Positions 1 to 9,229 of a stretch of 53,869 nt of DNA are shown in pieces. The notes below the pieces were generated by a model. It saw nothing but the letters and a program-made list of their open reading frames with translations. It was not told where the DNA came from and made no database searches. The stretch is from Gracilariopsis chorda. Taxonomy: Eukaryota; Rhodophyta; Florideophyceae; Gracilariales; Gracilariaceae. The DNA lies in NCBI GenBank assembly GCA_003194525.1, contig NBIV01000348.1:1-53869 (forward strand), given 5' to 3'. Made by a program: the position numbers and the translations under genes. The stretch's first letter is position 1. Each line of letters begins with the position of its first letter.

Positions 1-419
1 CGTTGGAGTCCGGCGTAGCCGGGTCTTCCGAGGTGAACGGAAGGTCTGAGAGGCCCCGGGAGGGTGTGGTAGCACGGTAGGCCGTGTCACCACCGGTGTA
101 TCGGATGCAGAGCCATATTCCAGCGTAGGATCCAGCGTAGCTGGTGCAGCCTCAGTCGAGGGTGGCGGGCTAGCACGATGCGATCGCGAGATAACCGCTC
201 ATTCGCGTCACCCATTTCCACAACCACTGTACCCGTCTTGACGGAGATAACCTTGAAAGGACCATCTGCCACAGGCGAGAGCTTATGGCGCTTCTCCCTT
301 TCAGGGTTGTAATACTCCTTGCGGACGAATACGAAGTCCACGGAGTTGATCTGTTCCGGTTTGCCACCTCGCAAGCGAGCATCGAAATTCCGTTTGTAGA
401 CGGCTTGAGCGCGGTCCAT
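1..419 (-). pseudogene. pol: Pol segment 5 of element A: integrase C-terminal GPF module and start of the tail
   Basis: The segment reads AQAVYKRNFDARLRG, then VFVRKEYYNPE and KLSPVADGPFKVIS, the GPY/F module typical of chromovirus integrases. The matching C element sequence continues into a proline/serine-rich tail. Here the tail begins near 170, but with single-base shifts (visible against C near 170 and near 60), and it is cut by the window edge. Whether A has the chromodomain seen in C cannot be known from this window. Confidence 0.85.
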
Positions 420-1109
420 CGCCTTCTGCGCTGCGGGTACCAGCTTGGTCAGCCATGTTTTCTACTTCTGGCGGTAATCCTTCACAGAAGGGAACGCGTC
501 TAACGTAGGTTGGGATTCCAACGCCATTGGCGGGGGTGTCCGTGAAAGGACCAACTCGAAAGGGGATATTCCGGTAGTCGGGTGTACCTGCGTATTGTAC
601 GCAAAGGTCACGGCATCCGTGTAGAGATCGGTCTTGGGGTGGTCAGCCGTGTAAGCACGGAGAGCTGCGAGCATTGTCCGGTTAAACCGCTCGACCTGCC
701 CATTAGACTGGGGATGATACATGGTCGTGAAGAGATTCTTCACGTCCAGTATCCGACAGACGTCCTGGAAAAATCGCGATGCGAACTGTTTCCCGTTGTC
801 GGAGAGTAGCTCCAAAGGAGGTCCGTAGGCAAACACCAAATGCCGCACAAAAGCGTGAGCGACCGTGTAGGCGGTAATCCTCTTTTAGAGGCACTGTCAG
901 AACTAGTTTCGAGAACCTGTCCGTAATAACGAGTAGGAACTTGTTGCTCTCCTGGTAGAGAGCAATGGTCCGAGAATGTCAATTGCGACAAACTCGAGCG
1001 GCGCCCTGGCGGGGAATAGCTTCATCCGTTTGGAGTTCTTCCGGAGTTTGACCCGGTTCTTCGCGCATTGCGTGCAAAACCGCACCGTAGCGTAGCAATC
1101 GACCGCCAT
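420..1109 (-). pseudogene. pol: Pol segment 4 of element A: integrase catalytic core, frameshifted
   Basis: The cysteine pair of the HHCC domain (CTQCAKNR) opens this segment. The D,D35E core follows in separate frames: first Asp in EFVAIDILGPL, second Asp in ELLSDNGKQF and the Glu in NGQVERFNRT. Breaks near 903 and 848, and again near 462-419, separate these parts. Integrase would insert the cDNA; this copy cannot encode a continuous enzyme. Confidence 0.9.
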
Positions 1110-2190
1110 GGCGGCCAGTAGAAATCCTGCGAAGGGTAGATAACGCTTCCGTCCCCACCGGAGTGTCCACCGAGTTTCGGGTAATGCGAAAGATGCAATA
1201 TCCGCTTCTGTAGCGCGTGCGGTACCACAACTTGTGGGATAGCCTCGACGGTCCTCACGAGGTAACCAATGTCGTTCACCCCGAAGGGGAGATTCTCTCC
1301 GCCGTTGAGGCGTGCACGTATCCTTGTACAGAAGGGGTCCCGAATTGTTCTCGGATCATTTCTTCGGTCTCAACCGGTACATAATTTCCCGGTATGTGCT
1401 TCTCAGAATCCTCGCTCGAGGCGAGTAAGTCGTCGTATTCAGAGTCCAATTCCCAGTCTTCTGGCCATTCGGATCTTCTGGCGTAATCTCCGTTCACCAT
1501 ATAGCACGGTATCTCATCGTCATCCTCATTGGCGAGGGCTTCCCCCTCCGTGGGCAAACGCGACAGAGCGTCGGCTTGGGTGTTCTTCGCCCCCTTCTTG
1601 TAGATGACCTCGAAGTCAAATTCCGCTAAGCGGAGTCTCCACCGCATGAGGCGGCCAGATGGATCCGAGATGTTCATCAACCACCTCAATGAGGATTGAT
1701 CCGTGTAAACGGTAAAGTGAACTCCCATGAGATAGGGGCGGAGTGTCGACAAAGCCCAGACAACGGCCAGACACTCCTTCTCTGAAACAGAGTAATTCCA
1801 TTCGTGAACGTTTAGCGAACGTGACCAGTACCCAATCGGGTGTCGCTCCCCGTCCGGGGTGGTCTGGAGCAGAGCACATCCGACCTGATGGTCGCTCGCA
1901 TCCGTGTCCACGGAGTATGGTAGTCCCGGTTTGGGCAACGCCAGGATTGGTGCTGACATGACAGCCTCCTTCAAGGAGTTGAAAGCAACACTTTGAGGGG
2001 AGGTAAGAGGGTCCAGTTTAGGTGGTTGTCCTTCCGCAAGAAGCACGTTGAGAGGAGCTGCAACGTCCGAAAAGTTCGGGATAAACCGTCTGTAGACGTT
2101 GACCAGCCCTAAAAAGGAGCGCAGTTCCGTTTGAGTACGGGGTTCCTTCGCCTCCGCGAGGGACTTGACTCGAACGTCTTCGATTGACAA
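1022..2190 (-). pseudogene. pol: Pol segment 3 of element A: RNase H and integrase zinc-binding N-terminus
   Basis: A 304-codon open stretch (1276-2190) begins in the RT connection (FLGLVNVYRRFIPNFS) and holds the RNase H catalytic pattern: Asp in YSVDTDASDHQVG, Glu in VSEKECLAVVW and Asp in VYTDQSSLRW, then AKNTQADALSRLP. The frame then shifts near 1276 to a stretch with YLVRTVEAIPQ and HALQKRILHLSHYPKLGGH, which supplies the histidines of the HHCC integrase domain. RNase H removes the RNA template during reverse transcription. Confidence 0.9.
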
Positions 2191-2802
2191 CCGTCCTGGA
2201 CGGATTATGTGCCCAAGATACTGATGGTGTCAGTGAAAAAACTCGCACTTCCTCAGCTTGAGGGTAATTCCTGCGTCACGCAGCACGGACAACACGTCTC
2301 GGACGTCGTCTAGATGGTCATCCATGTTGTTCGAGAAAGATGATAATGTCATCCAGGTAGACCAAACAGGTCCGCCACTTAAAGCGGCTCATCAAAATGT
2401 CGATGGCCCGCTGAAAGGTGGCGGGTGCGTTGGTTAAACCGAATGGCATCCGCTTAAAGCGGTACGATCCTGCATGGCAGACGAAAGCCGTTTGTCGCGG
2501 TCCTCCTCCCGAACAGGGACTTGCCAATATCCCCAATTGGCGTCCAATGCTGTGAACACAGTGGCGCTCCCCAGGGAGTCGATACACTCGTCCATACGAG
2601 GGATAGGATACGTGTCCCGTACCGTCACGGCATTGAGCCGGCGATAGTCGATACAGAACCGCCAGGTTCCATCGCTCTTTAAGGCCAGTACAACTGGAGA
2701 TGCCCACGGCGACTGAGCCGGTTCGATAACTCCAGCTCGGAGCATCTTCTCCACTTGGAACTGTTCTTCTTCCCGAGCCTTCGGTCCTGCCCTGTATGGG
2801 GG
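2191..2802 (-). pseudogene. pol: Pol segment 2 of element A: reverse transcriptase, frameshifted
   Basis: RT motifs are clear but split over frames: GVIEPAQSPWASPVVL, FCIDYRRLNAVT, VFTALDANWGYWQVPV, RFKRMPFGLTNAPATFQ and the catalytic YLDDIIIF. The frame changes near 2490, in the middle of the palm domain, and again near 2318 just after YLDD, so no complete polymerase can be made from this copy. Element C keeps this region in one frame from 43822, which confirms the order of the motifs. Confidence 0.9.
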
Positions 2803-4167
2803 TTACGCGACGGGTCGCGTATTCGGCAACACGTCAATCCGATGTTCAGTTGCATTAATCTCCCCAAGGGAGCCATCCCACATAGTGGTGAACTCCCGTA
2901 ACATGTCTTGCAGACGTTGACGGTGTGACTCCGGTACATGACCGAAGTCAAGGTCCTCCAGAGCCTTGATAGGATCGATTCTATCGTAGCTCGTAGGCAC
3001 GTGCGTTCCTGTTTCAGGCGTTGATTCCGAGGTGCTCGGCGAATTGTCCGCTGGCGCGGTAGCCTCCTCCCCCTCCTTAGACACGACGACGTCGGACTTC
3101 GAATCCTCTGCGGAGGCAAAAATTCCGAGGACATCGGCAGCGGTAGTCTTCGTAGGAAGCATGGCCAGCGGGTGCGGCGTAACTGATCCAATCACTTGGT
3201 TCTTCACCAGATACTGGGGTTTTGTGCCAAGATTGGCGACAAGCAACCGGAACGGGACATCCGGAGTCACATTGACAATTCCGTTTGCAACGGCAAGTTG
3301 ATACTTCTCGTACAACGAGGCTAGGGGTTGCACAATCCGAACACCGTGTTGACGGGAATTGACCTGCACCATTACCTGAGTCTCAGGGGGAATAGAAACC
3401 GATGCCGCAACGCGGAGCTTCGTAGACTCCCGTGCAGCGGGGGGTGGTTCCTGCGCGGCAGGTAGCGGAACTTGCTTCTGCGATGCCCGCTTCAGCGGTC
3501 GGCGAACAATAGGAACCGTGGTTCCATCCTCGAGTTCTACTGTTCTCCGCCGTGGCCGGATTGCCTCGATGAATCGGTCACAATAATCACATCCCAGTAT
3601 AACTGGCGCAGCCAACGACCGACAAACAATAAAGTCGAGTTTCACCACGAAAGTGCCCAAGCGTACGACCAATTCGATGACACCCACCGTTTTCAACGGA
3701 TTGTTATTCACGTCCGCGACGTCCGGAACCGTTGTAGAACGGATGCGAGACCGCAAGAGCGGGGGTAAAATCGACTCGTCGATGAAGTTCGGGCCAGCAC
3801 CTGTGTCCAGGACTGAAAGATATCTCACCATAAACTGGTGGCTCAGGCCAAGGTCAGCGTAAACCTTGTAGTTGCGCTTGGCCATGACCATGATTCTATC
3901 CGGGATCCGGTTGTTTCTTACCCGTATCCACGGTCGACGCAAAACACCAAGGTGCTTCGAATCCGCGTCAGCGGTGTCTTCCTTTGTCAGGATTTTCACC
4001 GGGGAGCGAAGCGGCGGCGCCTCGGGCGTCGTCAACCTCAACTCTGAGGACGCCTCTCCCAAAGGGGAGACTCCCTCGATTAGTTTCCCTGTGAAGGGGT
4101 AGATACGGGGTGCTGCCCGGTTCCTCGACAACGAGAGCTGACGCCCGTTGAACGGGAGCTTCCGTTC
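2803..4167 (-). pseudogene. pol: Pol segment 1 of element A: retropepsin and protease-RT spacer (segment open, pol broken downstream)
   Basis: This segment is read by -1 shift from gag and stays open for about 450 codons. The aspartic protease carries the active-site motif LDTGAGPNF near codon 110 and the later VILGCDYCDRF, matching the second retropepsin signature. The protease would cleave Gag and Pol in the particle. A spacer follows, with a conserved beta-rich segment (VQVNSRQHGV, then ANGIVNVTPDVPF) seen also in elements C, D and H, and a variable acidic part holding SKEGEE (3063-3082). The end of the segment (LGEINATEHRIDVLP) leads into RT, but the frame is lost near 2803. Confidence 0.88.
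4046..4089 (-). promoter_or_regulatory. -1 ribosomal frameshift signal between gag and pol
   Basis: On the minus strand the last two gag codons and the stop are GGA AAC TAA, preceded by G, which gives the heptamer G_GGA_AAC (4083-4089) in the gag frame. A -1 slip reads on as GGG AAA CTA ATC GAG into the pol frame, open here from about 4167. About five bases downstream lies a nested stem: outer GAGG/CCTC, inner TCTCCC with loop AAAG and GGGAGA. Site, spacing and stem fit the standard -1 signal. Element C has GGAAAAC in the same place and keeps the stem. Confidence 0.85.
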
Positions 4168-6230
4168 TCACGGTGTTGGCCGCATCGCCGAGTGATCGAG
4201 CGTTTACCCCGATAAGCCGGAACAGTCCGCGCAAGCGGTGTTTGAGCCAAAGCATTCGGAAAATCCGTCTTCGCACGGAGATACGACGTCATCGGGATGG
4301 AATTCTTCTCCAATGGAGTGAGCGCCTCGTAGTTGGAGACTACTTTTGCCATCTCCCTCAATGAGAGGAGGCACTGTGGTGAGGTGTGCCCGTGCGTATA
4401 GCACAAATGGCAAATGACGGGCACTGCTCCGCTTCGCAGCTCTGCATTCCGAGTATCAGCAAACCTTCCCGCATTGCGGTTGTCAATCCAACCAGGCCGT
4501 TGATTACGGGTGAAGCCGTTTGCAAACGGAACTCGAGGTGCCTGCATGCGGTTGTTACCTACGTATAAAACCGTGTCACCCTGAGACGTTTCACTAGTGG
4601 ACCCCGTCGTCGACGGCAATTCCGTGGTCGGAACCGACAGACCGTCGGCTTGCATAACCTGAACGTTATCATATCCCTGTTTAGGGGCGTCGTCCGCTAT
4701 AAGCGAGAGAGAAGGGGAGTTATTCTCCAACATCAACGCTTTCGCGGCTTTAGACCTGGCAGCAGGAGCACGGGCGCGGAGTGCATCACCCTCAGCTCGA
4801 GCAAACTGTACGAGCTCGAGATAGGTGAGCTTCCGTTTCTCCTCCCGGTGACGGGCGACGAGGCTCTTCATAGCCGGATCAAGTCCATCGATGAACATCG
4901 TGCAACGCTCCCCAGCGGGGTAGATATTACCACAACGGTGGAAAGCCTTATTCAGGCGTACCGAGTATTCGGTTTCGAGCTCACCTGAGCGTTGACGAGT
5001 ATCTCGCAATGCGAGGATTGCCGACTGAATGGCGGTATTTGTTGCGTATGAGCGCAACAAATATTGAACTGCTTCAGGCCAGCAGGTGACTCCTCCTTCG
5101 GAGGCTCGCGAGGACCCTCGCACAGAGTTGTACTGGTCCTCGGCGATTCCCCGTAAGAAATACGGCAGCGCAATGTAGGCCTGGCCTTCGTTCATTCCGA
5201 GAATATCGGCTTCCGCCACATAGCGTGCGAGGAAATCCAGAACCAAAATGGGGTCTTCTCCAGTAAAGTACTGGTTGCGGAGTGAAAGTTGCATCCGTTT
5301 GATACAGTCTTTCACTCTACCCGTTCCACGGGGGGTACGCTCCAGTGAGGAGTCTTCCAGCCCATAGTATCGGTACGATAGAAGCTTCCGGTACAAGTTG
5401 TTGGTTGGCTTCAACTCCTTGAGACCGGAATGTCTTCTACCCTTCGAACGGGAGCGAATCCCACCAGCGGTGGTATCAGACCGCTTGGAGCGGGAAGAAC
5501 GCCCTCGGCGATCACCTTCAGGTTCAGAATCCGAGGAATCGGAGGGATCGGAGTGGCTCGGTGTAGAATCCGAAGATGTCGACGTGTCCGAATCAGTTCC
5601 ATACTTCGGTTTCGACTTCCGCTTTTTGCGGCGCTTTCGATCTCCCTTGCGCTCATCGCGCTGAGAAGCAATGACCGGCTCCGCCGGACGGGGCTGTACC
5701 ACGTGAATGGTTCGCTCCAACGTCTCCAGACGGTTCCGTACCCGATTGAATCGGTCTTCAACTCCTTCCACGAAGGCTGCAGGGCTACCAAAGCACTCCA
5801 ACAATTTGTTGGCGTCTAACCGGAGAATGCGGAGGTCCCCGGCTATATCCTTCACAGGATGAGCCTCAACCACGCCTCGGAGAGCGGTAAACTCCCCAAC
5901 AATGGTGTCGTGAGCAGCGCGCAAGGCGCGAAGCTGCTCTTCCAGGTGGGATACCTGGGAGTTGTCAGCCTGCCCGGGTGTCGGGGATTGAACCGCTACA
6001 GCGGGAACAGCCGTAGACGGTCCAGCACCTAGAGACAGGTTGTCCAACAGGGTTGGCGGAATATTCCGGTCTTCCGGTTGACGACTCGGAGGACGAGGTG
6101 GGGCCTTGGTTGCAAGAGTAGAGCCAGCCCGAATTGGGATTCTCGAAGCAACCCGGTCACCGGTAACAGCGCTGTCGCGGGAGCGACTGCGAGTGGTTAC
6201 AGGTTCGGCATCCGAGGGCTTCCTCGACAT
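4080..6230 (-). CDS. gag: Gag polyprotein of element A (716 aa, intact)
   Basis: Gag forms the virus-like particle and packages the element RNA. The ATG at 6230 lies about 100 nt after the LTR and is matched by the start of the C element gag. In order I see a basic N-terminus (MSRKPSDAEP), a predicted coiled-coil near residues 95-125, a Lys/Arg then Ser/Asp-rich linker near 210-270, a capsid-like helical region near 285-500 (motifs YFTGEDPILVLDFL, MFIDGLDP), and one CCHC zinc knuckle at 607-620, CHLCYTHGHTSPQC, for nucleic-acid binding. The frame is open throughout, while pol in the same copy is broken. The stop is placed exactly after a GGGAAAC slippery site, so about the last 30 codons overlap pol in the -1 frame. 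Homologous gags occur at 40313, 9230 and 11538. Confidence 0.93.
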   Translation of the reverse strand: MSRKPSDAEPVTTRSRSRDSAVTGDRVASRIPIRAGSTLATKAPPRPPSRQPEDRNIPPTLLDNLSLGAGPSTAVPAVAVQSPTPGQADNSQVSHLEEQLRALRAAHDTIVGEFTALRGVVEAHPVKDIAGDLRILRLDANKLLECFGSPAAFVEGVEDRFNRVRNRLETLERTIHVVQPRPAEPVIASQRDERKGDRKRRKKRKSKPKYGTDSDTSTSSDSTPSHSDPSDSSDSEPEGDRRGRSSRSKRSDTTAGGIRSRSKGRRHSGLKELKPTNNLYRKLLSYRYYGLEDSSLERTPRGTGRVKDCIKRMQLSLRNQYFTGEDPILVLDFLARYVAEADILGMNEGQAYIALPYFLRGIAEDQYNSVRGSSRASEGGVTCWPEAVQYLLRSYATNTAIQSAILALRDTRQRSGELETEYSVRLNKAFHRCGNIYPAGERCTMFIDGLDPAMKSLVARHREEKRKLTYLELVQFARAEGDALRARAPAARSKAAKALMLENNSPSLSLIADDAPKQGYDNVQVMQADGLSVPTTELPSTTGSTSETSQGDTVLYVGNNRMQAPRVPFANGFTRNQRPGWIDNRNAGRFADTRNAELRSGAVPVICHLCYTHGHTSPQCLLSLREMAKVVSNYEALTPLEKNSIPMTSYLRAKTDFPNALAQTPLARTVPAYRGKRSITRRCGQHRENGSSRSTGVSSRCRGTGQHPVSTPSQGN

Positions 6231-6313
6231 AATGACCGGTCCAGACGGAGAGAACCGAAACTTCCGGATAAAGGCCTCGAAAGAGGAAACAACACACGAT
6301 AGTGGTTAAAACT

Positions 6314-6330
6314 TCTAAGTCAGGAGACCA
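6314..6330 (-). other. tRNA primer-binding site of element A
   Basis: Three bases after the LTR the minus strand reads TGGTCTCCTGACTTAGA. It starts with TGG, the complement of a tRNA CCA end. The same 17-mer with small changes follows the LTRs of elements C, G, H and I in this window. Confidence 0.8.
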
Positions 6331-6333
6331 CTT

Positions 6334-7225
6334 TGTGGTGCAATGCCCGGCGACGGGAGAACACCACGAAGACGTTCGGGATCTTCCTCTCACGAGGTGA
6401 ACGCAGTAGCAGAGCCCTTCCAGGGATGACACGACTAGGTCGGTTGTAAGCCGAGGTCAGCCTTCACGACTTGCGTAGGAAGGGGTAGCTGGCAAACCAG
6501 AGAAGCTCCGTCCACACGGTGTATTGCTCCAAGTAGGAGGCACGAGTCCAAACGGTGGCGCACACGACAATGAGTCGGTGTGCGCCGCGGATAGCGGGGG
6601 CTACCCAAAAGGGGGGAAAAGGAAAAGGAAAAGGAATAGGGAAGTGAGGGAAAAGGGGGCGAGTCACAAGAGGGACTCGATGGATGTCGGCAGGGCCGGA
6701 TGAAACCGTATACACGGCGAAGCCACAACTGTGAGTAGACTGGTATCCCAGAAATGGGTTCTGTTAAGCGAGCAAGGGGTTGAACAAACCGTATGCAACG
6801 GGATACCTCTCCGTGGTGGAGTCGAGTACCGCCGAAGGCGTGAATGTTCAGAGCCAAGTCCTTGGTTAGACACCCCTCCTCGGGAAGATTCTAAGCAGGA
6901 ACACCCTTGTTGGGGAAGTTTACTGAGGTGCAACGGCGGTTGCCGCTACACTAAGTACAGTAGACTACCCAGTGTAATAACTAAACAAATAAATAAATAA
7001 ATAGAATATTTCTAACCATGTATCCGCTACAGTACCACCACCCGTGTGACACGTGAGCGAGCCGTTGCCACGGCGCATTCCGGCTATGCCGTGCACCACG
7101 TGTATGCCCACTGTCGCCGCATTGCTCCTGTTCATAACAGTGTAGTAAGTGCCATCCCTGATGTATCGGAAATTATGAACCAGTGCCTGGAATCCCCCCC
7201 CCCCTTGAGAAGGGCGTGCACTACA
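6334..7225 (-). repeat. 5' LTR of element A
   Basis: This 892-bp block is nearly identical, reversed, to the solo LTR at 38072-38959. It starts TGTAGTGCACGCCC and ends GCATTGCACCACA, an imperfect terminal inverted repeat of the TG...CA type. It contains a homopolymer G run near its start, an AAAT-repeat stretch (6988-7005) that may supply the TATA function, a conserved hairpin at 6928-6951, and an A/G-rich tract at 6617-6645. The transcript would run leftwards into gag. Long reading frames inside it are repeated in the solo copy but follow no known protein. Confidence 0.95.
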
Positions 7226-7232
7226 CAGACAG

Positions 7233-8051
7233 TTAGCTCAGGTGCGTGTGACTGTCTTGACGGTGGTTACAAGACCACTCCTTGTAGAGCCATTCCACGT
7301 TGCGCGGGGAAAAATGTCCTATGCGTCTCCTCATCCCTGCCATCATGGGTATCATTCCAGAATGAGCCGAGACGCTCTGAGTGTTATCGCGACTGCGCAG
7401 AGAGATCGAAAAGCGACTCCATGGAGTAGGGTGCACATTTACGTTGTAAATGGTGAGCGCTCCGAACTTGGATTTTTCAGGAAATTTGGTTTCGAGGGAC
7501 GGCTCCCCACGGGCCTTCCCTAATTGGGTGCTGGCGTTTCCCAGGGTTTCTGGTGTATTTCTGCGATTTCCATCCGCGATTAGCGGCACTATCAGTGGCA
7601 AGGACTGTCTTTTGGCGGGAGGTTCCGTGGGCGACGGTACCTCATCCACACTCTCATCAGGGGTTACCAATGTAGGCGGCAGTGGCAGGACTCGGATGCC
7701 GCGGCCATGGTGGTTCCCAGTGGCGCCGGGAACGAACCGCTAATGACTGACGAAGGGCGAGCAATGTGAAACGCATTAAACAAAGGGTGTTATGGAGGTT
7801 TTGCGACTCACAGGGTTGTTGCGAGGTTCTAGATGAGATTTCTCAGCTTGGCTGGACCAAGCTCGCACAGGGATGGAAGTCACAAACCGAACCTTGGGAT
7901 CACCCCCACCATCGTAGGAGTGTCTGTGCGTGACTGCAGGCTCTGCATCTGAGATCTTCCTCGAGATAGAAGTACACGGATATGACTGGAAAATGATGGA
8001 GCGTCTGGTAAGAACAGGCAAAAGGAAACGAATGCTCGAAAGAGGAAGCAC
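7233..8051 (-). pseudogene. Decayed gag N-terminus of a second element (I)
   Basis: The minus strand reads SRKISDAEPAVTHRHSYD and IPVRAWSSQ, which lines up with the N-terminus of the A gag (SRKPSDAEPVTTRSRSRD, IPIRAGS). It lies just inside a recognisable primer site and LTR (8063-8660), as expected for a gag start. A further open stretch at 7233-7670 (proline-rich) could be the following disordered part of the same gag; I cannot prove that. The fragment ends where element A begins, so A probably inserted into it or truncated it. Confidence 0.65.
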
Positions 8052-8062
8052 AGGGATCAGAT

Positions 8063-8079
8063 TCTATATTGGGAGACCA
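8063..8079 (-). other. Primer-binding site remnant of element I
   Basis: The minus strand reads TGGTCTCCCAATATAGA, agreeing with the C element site (TGGTCTCCCGACCTAGA) at 14 of 17 positions, and it lies between the LTR remnant and the gag N-terminus. Confidence 0.65.
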
Positions 8080-8080
8080 A

Positions 8081-8660
8081 TTTTTACTGCAAACCCCGAA
8101 AACGGGGAAGACCGCGAAGAAGTTCGGCACCTTTCTCTTGTGAGGGGAACCAAACGGTAGAGGCCGTCCGGGGAGGAAACGACTGAGTTGGGTGTAAGAC
8201 CGACGCCCCCCTTTCGTGACCGGCACGAGAAGGGGAGTTCAGAAACTGTTATCCGCCTGAGCGGTGTGTGAATCTCTCTTAGAGGTGTCGGTTCTGCAGG
8301 AGGGAGCACGTATGACCACGGACGAGCACGATCGGTGAATATTGGAAAGCAACCTGAGCATTGGGAGAGTAAGAGAAATATGGATAGGGAATTCACGAAA
8401 GTAACTACACAAAACGGCGATGACGGGGGCATACCTTATACAAGGGCGAAACCAAACTAGTAGGTGAAACAATTCCAATGATAGGTTACTTCAGATGTGC
8501 AAGGGGGGTTAGACAACATTTTCTATAGGAGCAACCTTCCTTGAAGGAATAGACATCCCGCGAGGGCAACAGTATTATATGAGAATCACCATAAGGGAAA
8601 TGTGGTAATGTGAAGGAAACAGGGGCCTGAGCTGACAGAGGTCGGATCATTGCTGGCTTG
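8081..8660 (-). repeat. Degenerate LTR of element I (boundaries approximate)
   Basis: Read on the minus strand this block follows the order of conserved stretches in the C element LTR. Forward-strand landmarks are TTCTCTTGTGAGGGGAAC, GAGTTGGGTGTAAG, ATACAAGGGCGAAACCAA and ATGTGCAAGGGGGGTTAGA, the last two also seen in the reversed C LTR. Many substitutions and small gaps show that it is much older than the A, B and C LTRs. The right border lies somewhere between about 8560 and 8697. Confidence 0.7.
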
Positions 8661-8697
8661 TCTGCTCCACGTGGCTAAGTCGGGTGCCGAGGGAGGA

Positions 8698-9101
8698 GAT
8701 ACTACGGGACCTGCCGAGTGCCAAGGTACTGTGATCTCAGGTTTCTTTAGGTAGTAGTTTTAAGTGATTCGTTAGGGTAGTTCCCTGAGGTCAGAGCGCC
8801 TTGTTGACCATGCATTGGTTGGCTCGAGTATTGGAAACCTCCCAGGATTAAAGAGAAGCACCATCGCAGTGTTTTGCTCCCATATGATGCTACTAGACGC
8901 CAAAGGCCATCAGGCCATTGCTATTATTCTCCCAAGCTGCAGGGACTTGAGATAGCGCCCGCCCATTGCGCATTGCGGCCGTTAGTGCCGCCATCCCCAC
9001 TAGACCTAGTGGAATACCACCCCAGTGCCTGGTTCTCTGCCGCTACTACCGTTCAGTAGACTACTGCTCCAGTCGACCAAAGTACGTGGTATTCTACTAC
9101 A
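8698..9101 (+). repeat. LTR of element G (3' end exact, 5' end uncertain)
   Basis: The block is strongly similar to 28139-28530 from GATAC near its start to TATTCTACTACA at its end. It is followed after two bases by a primer site (9104-9120) and then by a decayed gag, so it is a 5' LTR in plus orientation. The true start may lie further left: a TGTGGTAATG at 8601 is a candidate, but the second copy does not support it. Confidence 0.75.
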
Positions 9102-9103
9102 AC

Positions 9104-9120
9104 TGGTCTCTCGACCTAGA
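9104..9120 (+). other. Primer-binding site of element G
   Basis: TGGTCTCTCGACCTAGA starts two bases after the LTR end and differs from the C element site at one position. Confidence 0.8.
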
Positions 9121-9229
9121 CGCCTACAGAATCAGCCGTCTTGGATCATAAGGAAACATTCGTATTGCTTAGAACTTCTAACATTGGACTAATAGTCGAA
9201 GCAACTGGCTCCGAATCAATACTGAACGT

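Larger units (their letters stand above)
1..7225 (-). mobile_element. Ty3/gypsy chromovirus-type LTR retrotransposon A (5' LTR, gag, pol; 3' end outside window)
   Basis: Reading leftwards there is an LTR, a primer-binding site, a 716-codon gag, then protease, reverse transcriptase, RNase H and integrase segments in that order, which is the Ty3/gypsy order. The integrase ends in a GPF module and then a proline/serine-rich tail cut by the window edge. Gag is open from end to end, but pol is broken by at least five frame changes, so the copy is not autonomous. The protein is closely similar to that of the complete element at 39383-49142, and its LTR belongs to the same subfamily as the solo LTR at 38072-38959. 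The bases next to the LTR (cagac, 7226-7230) should be one target duplication; the other lies outside the window. Confidence 0.95.

Noticed and set aside
6435..6857. A 140-codon frame inside the A LTR, with a matching 117-codon frame in the solo LTR (38505-38858), as a possible LTR gene
   Set aside because: Both copies are nearly identical DNA, so a shared frame is expected. The peptide is Pro/Phe-rich from a pyrimidine tract and has no motif.
7191..7206. Run of C as a functional site
   Set aside because: It is the homopolymer near the LTR start, also present as a G run in the solo LTR; length differs between copies, as expected from slippage.
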